Shown: in pieces, positions 39,417-47,919 of the stretch
Layout: each line of letters opens with the position of its first letter
How positions within the stretch are numbered: position 1 is the stretch's first letter
NCBI GenBank assembly: GCA_019634595.1
Contig: JAHCBC010000002.1
Span: 496,001-560,000 of the forward strand
Source: Akkermansiaceae bacterium
GTDB taxonomy: Bacteria; Verrucomicrobiota; Verrucomicrobiia; Verrucomicrobiales; Akkermansiaceae
Direction: 5' to 3'
DNA: 64,000 nt
Made by a program: the position numbers and the translations under genes
The notes under the pieces: generated by a model
Databases searched by the model: none
Seen by the model: the letters and a program-made list of their open reading frames with translations, nothing else
What the model was told of the DNA's origin: nothing

Positions 39417-41921
39417 ATGATGATGAGATTGCCGAATTTGTTGCTGGGTTCCGCGTTGGCCTTCCTGCCCATGCTGGTGGTGGCCGGAGAGGCTGAAGAT
39501 TCACTGTTGGACGCTGCGGCGAAAGGGGACGCCCCGCGCATCGTCCTCGCGCTGTCGGAGGCAGGGCCGGACATCCGGGACGCGCAAGGACGCACCCCGC
39601 TGATGCTGGCCGCCCAGTCGGGTGATTTCGAGTCCGTCCGGCGGCTCCTCTGGGGCAAGGCGGACGCACGGCTGAAGGACAACCAGGGCAAGATCGCCCG
39701 CGACTATCTGGACATCAAGGGGGAGGCCTTCGCGCCGCTGGCGCTCATCCTCCGCTGTCATGCCTTCTGCCAGGAATACGGCCGCCCCGGTGGGAAGGCG
39801 AAGCACCCGAACCTCACGCTGGTGAACGACTTGTGGGTCGATCCCTCCCACCCGAAGCTCAAACCGCTCTACGCCGTCAACGAGGCGGAACTGAACGGGA
39901 AACCCGGCGTGGATGACGACAAGAACGGCTTCATCGACGATGTCTATGGCTGGAATCTCCGCCATGATGAGCCGCTGCGCGCGCCCCAGCTTTCCATCGA
40001 CTCCTCCGAAGACACGCGCAACTACCTGGGCGGCCTGCTGAGGGACTTCGACGCGGCTTCCTCCGGCGGTGACCAGAAAACCGGGGCCATCCTCCGCGGC
40101 AGTTACAAGAACCCGCTCATCCGCCAGATCGGCTTCGACACCTTCGCGAACGTCAACATCGACCTCAACGACTTCGCCTACGCGGCGATGCTCCACTCCG
40201 CTTCCCACGGCACCCACGTCGCGGGCATCGTTGCGAACTACAGCGACCGGAAGGCCCGCATCATCGGTGCGGCCATCGGTTCCTCCGCGCCGACCACCAA
40301 CCGGGTGTTCGATGACTTCGGGGCCATCGTGAAGCTGGCGGAGAAAACGCCCAGCTACGCGGAGTTCGTCTCCCTGGTACTGGACAGTTACCGCGGCCAG
40401 GCCATCGCCCAGGGCCGCCGTTCATCCGACTACCTCCGCGCCTGTGGAGCCGGGGTGGTGAACATGAGCTGGGGCTGGCCGCGCACCATCCATGAGAACA
40501 TCGCGAACGCCCTTGCCGCCGCGTACAAGGAACACGGCCAGAACCCGGACACCATCGACAAGCCGGCCAATGCCCAGGACGCGCTGTTGATCGCGAACCT
40601 GCCGCTGGAGCTGACCATCGCCCATGCCGCCGCTTTCGCCCTGGCGTTCCATGAAAACCCGGACGTGCTCATCGTCATGGCCGCCGGAAACTCGAAGGAG
40701 AACAATGACGAGTTGCTGCCATCCCCGCAGTATCTCTCCCGCTTCTTCCCCCACGTGATGACCGTGGCCTCGGTCAATGAAAAGGGAACCCCATCCCCGT
40801 TCACGAACCACGGTGTGCGCTCCGTCCAGATCGCCGCGCTCGGTGAGCGGGTGGTTTCCACCATGCTCGCCGGTCTGGAGTGCCCGATGGACGGCACCTC
40901 GATGGCGTCCCCCGTGGTGGCTGGAACCGCCGCCGGGATCCGCGCGGATTTCCCGAATCTCTCCGCCACGGATGTGCGCCGCCTGCTCGAGGCGTCCGTC
41001 ACGAAGTCCGAGGCGCTCTCCACGCTTGTCTCCACTTCCGGCATCCTGAACCCGGCGGCCGCCCGCCAGATGGCGTCGTCCTGGAGCCAGGACAACCTCG
41101 CCATGCTGGTGGAGGAAACCCGCCGCGCGAAGGTGGAGGGCCGGGACGGTCCGCAGCTCAATGTTCCTTTCCTTGCCAGTGAAAAATCCGGCAAATCTCC
41201 GGAAAAGGGCGCACCGCGCCGGATCACCTCCGTGGCGGGCTTTGGCAAGAACTGGAGGGCGGTCATGTCCCGCGGCACTCCGTACAACAACCAACGCCAG
41301 CTCGGTGTAGGGCCGTGGCCCACCGAGGAGGTGGACAAGGGCTGGAAGGAAGGCCTGCGCATCACCTCCGTCGCGGGTGAGCAGGGGGCGTGGAACGTCG
41401 TGATGAGCAGCGGGGTTCCCGGCATCCAGTCCGTCTTCGGCTTCAACCTCGACCAGGCGAAGATCTCCACGGCCATGGAGGAAGGCTACCGCATCACCGG
41501 CGTCGCCGGCTGGAAGAACGACTGGGTCGTCGTGATGAGCACGGAGACGAACCTCGGCCAGCAACGCTACACGCTGCCATCCCCGCTCAACGACAGCCGC
41601 AAGCAGTGGATCAAGGAACGCTGGGATGAGGGCTACCGCATCACCTCCGTGGGCGGGGATGATGATCCCCAGCACCCGGACGACGGCTGGTTCTTCGTCC
41701 TCACGAAGAACTCGGGAATCCAGGAGCAGGCGTACTCGGAGCCCGGCCCGTGGCCTGCCGAGTGGATCGCGGAGAACACGGAGAAGGGCTTCGCCATCAC
41801 CTCCATCGCGGGTGCCGCCAACCACATGATCGTGGTCATGTCGAAGGGATCGCAGCTGACCGGCCAGGACAGTTCGCCCGAGGGAAGCTATCCCGTGCAG
41901 TGGATCCAGGAACGCTGGTGA
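39417..41921 (+). CDS. Secreted subtilisin-like protease with ankyrin N-terminus and C-terminal repeats
   Basis: 834 residues. A signal peptide (to about residue 23) is followed by two to three ankyrin-like units (residues 26-100). The S8 domain spans about 130-550: the Asp aligning with the catalytic one is D138 (seven residues before HPKLK), the His is H264 in SHGTHVAG, the oxyanion Asn N425 in MAAGN, and the nucleophile S495 in DGTSMASP. A calcium-type DDDKNGFIDDVYGWN precedes the His. Residues 597-834 are five repeats with the core ITSVAG...W-VVMS, like DUF7477. It is followed by an L,D-transpeptidase gene 3 bases on. Probably a periplasmic or surface protease. Confidence 0.87.
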   Translation: MMMRLPNLLLGSALAFLPMLVVAGEAEDSLLDAAAKGDAPRIVLALSEAGPDIRDAQGRTPLMLAAQSGDFESVRRLLWGKADARLKDNQGKIARDYLDIKGEAFAPLALILRCHAFCQEYGRPGGKAKHPNLTLVNDLWVDPSHPKLKPLYAVNEAELNGKPGVDDDKNGFIDDVYGWNLRHDEPLRAPQLSIDSSEDTRNYLGGLLRDFDAASSGGDQKTGAILRGSYKNPLIRQIGFDTFANVNIDLNDFAYAAMLHSASHGTHVAGIVANYSDRKARIIGAAIGSSAPTTNRVFDDFGAIVKLAEKTPSYAEFVSLVLDSYRGQAIAQGRRSSDYLRACGAGVVNMSWGWPRTIHENIANALAAAYKEHGQNPDTIDKPANAQDALLIANLPLELTIAHAAAFALAFHENPDVLIVMAAGNSKENNDELLPSPQYLSRFFPHVMTVASVNEKGTPSPFTNHGVRSVQIAALGERVVSTMLAGLECPMDGTSMASPVVAGTAAGIRADFPNLSATDVRRLLEASVTKSEALSTLVSTSGILNPAAARQMASSWSQDNLAMLVEETRRAKVEGRDGPQLNVPFLASEKSGKSPEKGAPRRITSVAGFGKNWRAVMSRGTPYNNQRQLGVGPWPTEEVDKGWKEGLRITSVAGEQGAWNVVMSSGVPGIQSVFGFNLDQAKISTAMEEGYRITGVAGWKNDWVVVMSTETNLGQQRYTLPSPLNDSRKQWIKERWDEGYRITSVGGDDDPQHPDDGWFFVLTKNSGIQEQAYSEPGPWPAEWIAENTEKGFAITSIAGAANHMIVVMSKGSQLTGQDSSPEGSYPVQWIQERW

Positions 41922-41924
41922 ACT

Positions 41925-42692
41925 TTGAAAACGCCGTGGCTTCTCCCCGTCCTTCTCATCCCCTGCTTCGCGCAGTGCGAGGACAAGCCGCGGCCACGCC
42001 CTGACTTCGTGCCTGCGGAGGTCCGCCTTTCCGCACACCCCCGCGCCGCCGCGGCGGCCGCCCGGGTGCGGCCCGTGCTTGAAAGGGACCTGTGGGAGAA
42101 GGACATGCGCCTCGGAGAGCCGGTGTTCCTCCGGGCCTTCAAGGAGGAACGAGTGCTCGAGGTGTTCGTGAAACGGAAAGGGGCGGAGAAATATGAGCTT
42201 TTCCGCAGTTACCACGTCGCCGGCACGTCAGGCTCGCCGGGGCCGAAGCTGGCGGAGGGCGATGGCCAGGTGCCGGAAGGTTTTTATTACACCGGTCTGA
42301 GGTCGCTGAACCCGGACAGCATGTACCACCTTTCGTTCAACATCGGCTACCCCAACGCCTACGACAGGTTCCACCAGCGGACGGGAAGCCATATCATGAT
42401 CCATGGCAGCAACATCTCCATCGGCTGCCTGGCGATGACGGACGAAAAGATCGAGGAGATCTACACCATGGTGGATGCCGCGCTCCGCAACGGGCAGCCG
42501 TTTTTCCGCGTCCATGTCTTTCCGTTCCGCATGACGGAGGAACGCATGGTGCGGGCGGCGGAAGATCCCAACAAGCCGTTCTGGGACAACCTGAGGGAGG
42601 GCCATGACCTCTTTGAAAGGACCGGCCTCCCGCCCGAGACGGGCGTGGAGGAGGGGCGGTATTCTTTCAAAGCGGGGCCGTCCGCCCGGTGA
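41925..42692 (+). CDS. L,D-transpeptidase (YkuD/YafK type), secreted
   Basis: 255 residues starting with TTG, the best start three bases after the subtilase stop. The N-terminus KTPWLLPVLLIPCFAQCED is a signal peptide and contains a possible lipid-anchor Cys. The catalytic region is HIMIHGSNISIGCLAMTDEKIEEIYTMV, with the His and the S-x-G-C nucleophile motif of YafK-type transpeptidases. PEGFYYTGLRSLNPDSMYHLSFNIGYPNAYDR is typical of the group. It links or anchors proteins to peptidoglycan. The close spacing suggests that it shares an mRNA with the protease. Confidence 0.85.
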   Translation: MKTPWLLPVLLIPCFAQCEDKPRPRPDFVPAEVRLSAHPRAAAAAARVRPVLERDLWEKDMRLGEPVFLRAFKEERVLEVFVKRKGAEKYELFRSYHVAGTSGSPGPKLAEGDGQVPEGFYYTGLRSLNPDSMYHLSFNIGYPNAYDRFHQRTGSHIMIHGSNISIGCLAMTDEKIEEIYTMVDAALRNGQPFFRVHVFPFRMTEERMVRAAEDPNKPFWDNLREGHDLFERTGLPPETGVEEGRYSFKAGPSAR

Positions 42693-42709
42693 GCCGCACC
42701 CGGCCCGGA

Positions 42710-45529
42710 TCAGCGACGGCGGCGCACCAGCAACCCGGCCATGCCGGACAGGAGCAGCAGCGACGCGGATGGTTCCGGAATGAGCGCATCGGGAACCAGC
42801 TCCGTGCCGACGAACTTCGCGCTGTAGAGGCCTGCGGCCAGGCCATCCGGATTGGTGAAGGTTACGTCGGAAAGCGAGCCGGAGAGGCCGCCGGTGAAGA
42901 CCAGTTTCTCACTGCCTCCGCCTGCGGTGTTGCCGTTCCAGTTGAGGATGTTCAGGGCGCCGCCCAGCGAGATCGTCCCGCTCGTGAAGGTCAGGTTGTT
43001 GTTGTCGCCGAGCAGATCCAGGATGCCTGCGCCGCTGACCGAAAGTACGCCCATGGAGTCGGTGAAGCCGGCGATCCGGAGGACGCCTTCCGCACCCAGG
43101 GTCACGGAGGCGTCATTCTTCACGACATTGTCGGCTCCGATGACAAACGTGCCACCCGTTGCGGAAATGGAAGAAGAGTTGGTCAGCCCGGTGGTGACGT
43201 TGAGCACCCCGCCGGTCACCGTGGTGGAACCTTCGTAGGTCTTCGCCGCGCCGGAGATCGTCCACGTTCCGGTTCCCGCCTTGGCGATGTGGGTCACACC
43301 TGTGCCTGCTGTATCCGCGATGGTTCCGGCCAGCTCCCCCGTGCCGGAGGTGCTGCCCTGGAGCGTGAGGGTTTTCGCACCGGTTGTGGAGTTGCCGGTG
43401 ACGCCACCGTTGATCCTGAGATGGCCGGAGCCGGACTGCTCGATGATCCCGCCCCCGGTCGTATCCGAGCGCAGGACGATGCCGCGGGAGGTCGTCTCAT
43501 TTGATGCTCCGGTGTAGAGGAGGCGGCCGGTGCCCCCGCCCTCGCCCAGGCTGATCGAGCTGGTGGTGGTGCTCCCAAGCTGTTGGGAAATGGAGGCAAC
43601 GGAGACGGTCCCGTTGTCGATGCGGGTGGAGCCCGCGTAGGTATTGGTGCCGGAGAGCACCCACGTGCTGCCTCCGTTCTGGATGAGGGCGGAAGTGCCG
43701 GTGATGTTGCCGCTCACCGTTCCGTTGCCACCGCCCGTCAGAACGACGGCGTTGGCACCGGTGGTCGTGATGTTGCCGCTGACTTTGATGGAACCGCCCG
43801 AGTTGACGTTGATCCGTGCGTTGTCGGAAGTCGTGTTGATGCTGACGGCACCGGTCCATTCGTTGTCTCCCGAGGTGCTGGAAAGTCCTGCGATGACGCT
43901 GTTGACCGTGGCCGTTGACCCCGTGCCCAGGAAGGACAGGGATTCGCCGGCGATGGTGATGCCTCCACGGAGTTCCACGCCGCCGCCGCGTTCGACCGTT
44001 ATGCCCGCCGCGTCGGAACCGAGGGCGCCGGAATGCTGGACAATGAGGGTGGTCCCGCCCTTGACGGTGGTGGCACCGGAGTAGTCGTTCGCGGAATTGA
44101 GGATGACCTTGCCGCCGCCCCCGTTCCCGACGGTGACGGTGTTGCCGCCGGAAAAGGCGTTGTCATTTCCAAAGGTGATGGTCCCGCCACCGCCGCCGAT
44201 GAAGTAGCCGGATGATCCCGGAGTGATGGTGCCGGTGTAGGTCACGGGTGAACTGCCGACGTCCGCCCCCAGCGAAAGCGTCTGGAACTTTGCCGACGCG
44301 TCGAAATTCACATCCGAGTCCACCTGTAGGGCGAGGGCGCCGGTGGATGCGCCGGAAAGCCGTTCGTCCGCCAGGATGGGGGCAAGGGCGGTGGTGAACG
44401 CCCCGGCGACGGAAACCGCGCCGTTGTCGCCGATGACAAGGCTGTTCGCACCATTGGAGGGCAGCGACGCGGCATTGATGAACCGGACCAGTCCGCCGTT
44501 GATGGTGGTTGTTCCGCCATACGTATTGGTTCCCGCGACGCGGAGGACCGTGCCGATGCCGGGGCCGCTGCTGGTGGTGGTGAGCGAGAAGGTGTCCGCC
44601 CCGTCAGTGATGGCGCCATTGAGGGTGAGCGTGCCGACGGCCGCGGTGCCGGGACCATTCAGGGCGATGGAACGGTCCCCGGTCATCGCCAGTGCTCCGG
44701 ACAGGACGAGGGTCTGGTTCCCCGTGTAGCCGAAGTCACCCGCCCAGTTGATGGCGTTGTTGATCGTGAGTGATGCGGTCCCCGAGGTATTGCCGATGTT
44801 CCCCCCGTTGATGGTGAACGTGCCACTGCCGAGGGCGTTGGCATTGTTGATGTTCAGGGTGCCGGCGTTCAGGGTGACTCCTCCGCCCATGGAGGAATTA
44901 TTACCGGACAGGGTGAGCGTGCCGCTGCCGGTCTTGTTGAGGGCGATGACGCCCGGGCCGTTGCTGACCACTCCGCTGAGGTTGATGCCCGATGAGGCGA
45001 TGTCGGTGAAGAGTTCCAGGGTTTTGGTCCCGGCGTTGCCTGCCGTAATCGCGCCGGAAAGGGTCAGGGTCCGGGCGGTCCCGGTCGTTATTGCGGCGAG
45101 GTTGCTGATCTTCACCGAAGCGCTGTCCAGCCTCAACGGAGCCGCGATCGTCTGGGCGGTGCTGCCCGACAGCGACTGGATCTCAGCGGTCGATGCGCCA
45201 TTGTCCAGGATCAGGGTGGACCCCGCGGTGGTGCCGAAGGTGAAGCCGTTGGAATTGTTCGTATCGCCGATCTGCAGGATACCCACCGTGCGGTTGCCGC
45301 CGGTAAAGGTGATGGTGCTGGCGGCGGTGATGTTGGTGTTGATGATGGCCGTCGCGCCCTGTGCGTTCGGCACGACACCACCCACCCAGTTTGTGGCCGT
45401 GTTGTAGTCGCCTCCTGCGGTGGGGCTCCAGGTCTGCGCGGAAGCACCCGCGTTCAGGAAAATTCCGGCCGTGGCATAGCCGAGGATGGCCGTCCTGCGG
45501 GACAGGAGGAAAAGGGATTTGGGTTTCAT
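42710..45529 (-). CDS. Autotransporter-repeat surface protein with PEP-CTERM tail
   Basis: 939 residues. The signal peptide runs to about ASAQTWS. Nearly all of the chain is Gly/Thr/Ser/Asn-rich beta repeat with LTLSGNNSSMGGGVTLNAGTLNINNANALGSGTFTINGG-like 30-40 residue units, i.e. the autotransporter-associated beta-strand repeat. The C-terminus is PEPSASLLLLSGMAGLLVRRRR: PEP, hydrophobic segment, Arg cluster, the PEP-CTERM sorting signal recognised by an exosortase. No exosortase lies in this window. No barrel translocator is visible, so it is probably sorted by exosortase, not self-transported. It converges with the L,D-transpeptidase gene. Confidence 0.92.
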   Translation of the reverse strand: MKPKSLFLLSRRTAILGYATAGIFLNAGASAQTWSPTAGGDYNTATNWVGGVVPNAQGATAIINTNITAASTITFTGGNRTVGILQIGDTNNSNGFTFGTTAGSTLILDNGASTAEIQSLSGSTAQTIAAPLRLDSASVKISNLAAITTGTARTLTLSGAITAGNAGTKTLELFTDIASSGINLSGVVSNGPGVIALNKTGSGTLTLSGNNSSMGGGVTLNAGTLNINNANALGSGTFTINGGNIGNTSGTASLTINNAINWAGDFGYTGNQTLVLSGALAMTGDRSIALNGPGTAAVGTLTLNGAITDGADTFSLTTTSSGPGIGTVLRVAGTNTYGGTTTINGGLVRFINAASLPSNGANSLVIGDNGAVSVAGAFTTALAPILADERLSGASTGALALQVDSDVNFDASAKFQTLSLGADVGSSPVTYTGTITPGSSGYFIGGGGGTITFGNDNAFSGGNTVTVGNGGGGKVILNSANDYSGATTVKGGTTLIVQHSGALGSDAAGITVERGGGVELRGGITIAGESLSFLGTGSTATVNSVIAGLSSTSGDNEWTGAVSINTTSDNARINVNSGGSIKVSGNITTTGANAVVLTGGGNGTVSGNITGTSALIQNGGSTWVLSGTNTYAGSTRIDNGTVSVASISQQLGSTTTSSISLGEGGGTGRLLYTGASNETTSRGIVLRSDTTGGGIIEQSGSGHLRINGGVTGNSTTGAKTLTLQGSTSGTGELAGTIADTAGTGVTHIAKAGTGTWTISGAAKTYEGSTTVTGGVLNVTTGLTNSSSISATGGTFVIGADNVVKNDASVTLGAEGVLRIAGFTDSMGVLSVSGAGILDLLGDNNNLTFTSGTISLGGALNILNWNGNTAGGGSEKLVFTGGLSGSLSDVTFTNPDGLAAGLYSAKFVGTELVPDALIPEPSASLLLLSGMAGLLVRRRR

Positions 45530-45630
45530 TTTTTTGGGACGGGAGTCCGGGTAACGCCGTGGGATGAGCCGTGCTCCCGCGCGGAACACCACAGTGTCAC
45601 CAGACAATCCGGTCCCCCGGCAATATCAAG

Positions 45631-46710
45631 CTATTTCACGGCCTCTGCCGTCGCCGGGCTGGAGTTTTCCTCTGGCTCCAGGATCCGGATCGGGACGGTG
45701 GCGGAAGCCCGCAGTTTCTCCCGGTGGGCCTTCACCGCGTCGTGGCGTTTCACCGTTTCCAGGGCGGAAAGGATCTCGGCCTTCGCATCATCAAAGGACC
45801 GCGGCTCGGCTCCCTTCCGGGTCATGATTTCCACCAGGTGCCATCCCAGCCGGGAACGCACGAGGGTGGGCTGCCCCACGGGCAGTGAGAACAGGGGTTC
45901 CGCCAGATCCGGGGAGAGCCGCGCACGGCTCATCCAGCCCAGATAGCCGCCCTCGTCCTTGGTGGACGGGTCCTGGCTGAATTCCTTCGCCAGGTTGGGG
46001 AAGTTCTTCTGCTTCGCATTCAGTTGCGCGAGCGCCTCTTCGAGCTTCTTCTTCGCTTCCTCCGGCTCGGTCTGGACGGTGGGGATGAAAATGTGGCGGG
46101 CCTCCACCCGCTCCGGCAGGGCCAGATCCTTCTCATGGGCCGTGAACCATTTCTTCGCCTCCTCCTCGGTCGGCGGAGCGGGGGTGACCTTTGCGGCCAC
46201 GTATTTCTCGATCCGTATCTGGGATGCGATGCGATCCCGGAGATCTTTTTCGGAAGCAATTCCTTGGGCCTTCATCGTCGCATCGAGCGCTCCCTTGTCC
46301 CCGCCGAAGCGGGCGGTCAGCCGGCCCAGCCGCTCGTCGATTTCCGCGGCAGGTACTTCCGCGGGCTTTCCGGCGGCGTTCATTTCCGCCAGCAGGAGTT
46401 CGGATTCGATCAACTCTTCCAGGGCGGCCTTCTTTGCCGCGGTCTGTTCCTCAGGCGAAAGGCCGTCGAGGGTTTTCCCTTCGAGGGCCAGTCGCTCGAA
46501 CACCGCCCGGTCGAGCTGGCTGCGGGAGATTGGTCGGTTCCCCGCCCGGGCGACCACGCCTTCCTTACGGGCTTTCTCGAGCGCCTGCGGGGTGTCAGGG
46601 CTGAAGGCTTGGCCAACCGCCCGGTTCAACGGGCCGTTGAAGAGGAAGAAATCCCCCGCCAGATAGGCGAGGAATGCGGCGCAGAGGGTGAGGCGGGCTT
46701 TGTGGGTCAT
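45631..46710 (-). CDS. Periplasmic PpiC/SurA-like peptidyl-prolyl isomerase
   Basis: 359 residues with an N-terminal signal or anchor (LTLCAAFLAYLAGDFFLF). Residues 40-180 are the SurA-N-like chaperone helices; the parvulin rotamase domain covers about 203-305, with VEARHIFIPTVQTEPEEAKKKLEEALAQL, FSQDPSTKDEGGYLGWMSRARLSPDLAEPLFSLPVGQ and SRLGWHLVEIMTRKGA. It probably helps outer-membrane proteins fold. It lies after an L,D-transpeptidase gene separated by 69 bases with a hairpin. Confidence 0.88.
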   Translation of the reverse strand: MTHKARLTLCAAFLAYLAGDFFLFNGPLNRAVGQAFSPDTPQALEKARKEGVVARAGNRPISRSQLDRAVFERLALEGKTLDGLSPEEQTAAKKAALEELIESELLLAEMNAAGKPAEVPAAEIDERLGRLTARFGGDKGALDATMKAQGIASEKDLRDRIASQIRIEKYVAAKVTPAPPTEEEAKKWFTAHEKDLALPERVEARHIFIPTVQTEPEEAKKKLEEALAQLNAKQKNFPNLAKEFSQDPSTKDEGGYLGWMSRARLSPDLAEPLFSLPVGQPTLVRSRLGWHLVEIMTRKGAEPRSFDDAKAEILSALETVKRHDAVKAHREKLRASATVPIRILEPEENSSPATAEAVK

Positions 46711-46751
46711 TTCCGGGTGCGGGAAATGAACGCATCCACCGGCCCGAATGT

Positions 46752-46770
46752 TTCACCACGGAGTGGTGAA
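46752..46770. terminator. 8-bp hairpin between transpeptidase and isomerase genes
   Basis: TTCACCAC and GTGGTGAA are perfect arms around a 3-base loop. On the minus-strand mRNA it follows the transpeptidase stop by about ten bases but has no U-tract, so it is more likely a processing or stability hairpin than a strong terminator. Confidence 0.4.
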
Positions 46771-46779
46771 GGTTTCATT

Positions 46780-47904
46780 TCAGCGGATCTCCACCGTGCT
46801 GCCGGGGCGGATGATGTTCGGCAGGCGGATGGCGTCCCAGTTCGCCAGACGGATGCAGCCCGCGCTGCGTGCGCGGCCGATGGTCTCCGGGTCGGACGTC
46901 CCGTGCATGCCAATGCCGGAGCGGCTGGTGCCGCACCAGATGACGCCCACCGGGCTGTTGGGGCCGGCGGGGATCATGAGCGCGTTGGAGCTGCGCTTCC
47001 CGGTTTTGAGCAGGGATTCGTCGTACCGCCACCACGGGAGGACCACCATGTTTTTCAGTTCCCATGTGCCGAAGCGGATGAACTTCGGCTGTCCCGGGGT
47101 GATCGGGAAGGAGGCGACCAAGCCCTTGTTGCCACGTTTGGGGACGGGTGCGGCGTTCGGATTGTCGGGATCCGCGACGATCAGGGCGACCGGGGTTGCC
47201 TCGAAGATCCGCACCTGGTTGATCTTGGTATCCACCACCACGTGGCGCGCGCTCAGGTTGGGGTCCGCCTCGAATTTCGTTTCGACGAGGGCCTCCGCAT
47301 GGAAGGGAGTCACGTTCGGCACCACGATGCTGTCGCGGGCCTTGAGGGAATAGATTTTTTTTCCGGGATTGAGCGCGACGAGGTAGGGGACATCACAGTG
47401 GTAGCGCTCTGACATGAACTCAGCGATGCTGCGGTAGGACATGCGCTTCCGCTTCGCTTGTTCGCTGCGGGAGGTGGGCAGCGTGGGATCCACCCAGTCC
47501 TTTACGGAGTCCGGCACCACGGCCGTGGCGAAGGGATTGGGGACAGCCTTGCGGGCGGCCTCCATCACCGCGTGCCAGTCGTCCGACGGGTGGCCGTTGA
47601 CTTCATTCCACGCGAGCACCGCCAGCTCCGTGAAGCGGCCCGGCTTGCCATCGACGATGCCCGGGCCGAAATGGTTCTGATCAAGGAAAATCTGGAGCCG
47701 CACCGCATCGTCGCCGGTCGGTTTCCCTTCGGCGGAGGGCAGCGGGCCATCCAGTGCAGCGGTGGCCGGAGCGGCCTTGGATGGCGCGTTAGGGTCGCCC
47801 TCGGCGGGCAGCGCCTTTAGCACCGGATTCGGCTCCGGCACCGGTTGGGCGGTGGCGAGTGCGGTGAAGCCGGAGATGACGGCGAGCAGGGTGAGTCTCA
47901 ACAT
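46780..47904 (-). CDS. L,D-transpeptidase (ErfK/YbiS/YkuD family) with LysM-like region
   Basis: 374 residues with a signal peptide (LLAVISGFTALATAQ). Residues 55-120 are peptidoglycan-binding-like (DDAVRLQIFLDQNHFGPGIVDGKPGRFTELAVLAWNE). Residues 165-205 include MSYRSIAEFMSERYHCDVPYLVALNPGKKIYSLKARDSIVVPNV, a LysM-like unit. The YkuD domain occupies residues about 215-374 with GIGMHGTSDPETIGRARSAGCIRLANWDA, carrying the His, S-x-G-C-I-R motif intact. It makes 3-3 cross-links in or attaches proteins to the cell wall. Its mRNA continues to the isomerase gene. Confidence 0.92.
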   Translation of the reverse strand: MLRLTLLAVISGFTALATAQPVPEPNPVLKALPAEGDPNAPSKAAPATAALDGPLPSAEGKPTGDDAVRLQIFLDQNHFGPGIVDGKPGRFTELAVLAWNEVNGHPSDDWHAVMEAARKAVPNPFATAVVPDSVKDWVDPTLPTSRSEQAKRKRMSYRSIAEFMSERYHCDVPYLVALNPGKKIYSLKARDSIVVPNVTPFHAEALVETKFEADPNLSARHVVVDTKINQVRIFEATPVALIVADPDNPNAAPVPKRGNKGLVASFPITPGQPKFIRFGTWELKNMVVLPWWRYDESLLKTGKRSSNALMIPAGPNSPVGVIWCGTSRSGIGMHGTSDPETIGRARSAGCIRLANWDAIRLPNIIRPGSTVEIR

Positions 47905-47919
47905 GGAGGGATTCGGTGG

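Noticed and set aside
40422..42215. 597-codon open frame antisense to the subtilase gene
   Set aside because: Opposite strand of a clear protease with full triad. The translation is Arg/Gly/His-rich without domains, as expected from a shadow frame in GC-rich DNA.
46752..46770. GGA-loop hairpin as a further CsrA-type site
   Set aside because: The transcribed strand here is the minus strand, where the loop reads TCC, so no GGA is presented on the mRNA. The same loop direction problem weakens the hairpin at 57405 for the minus gene.
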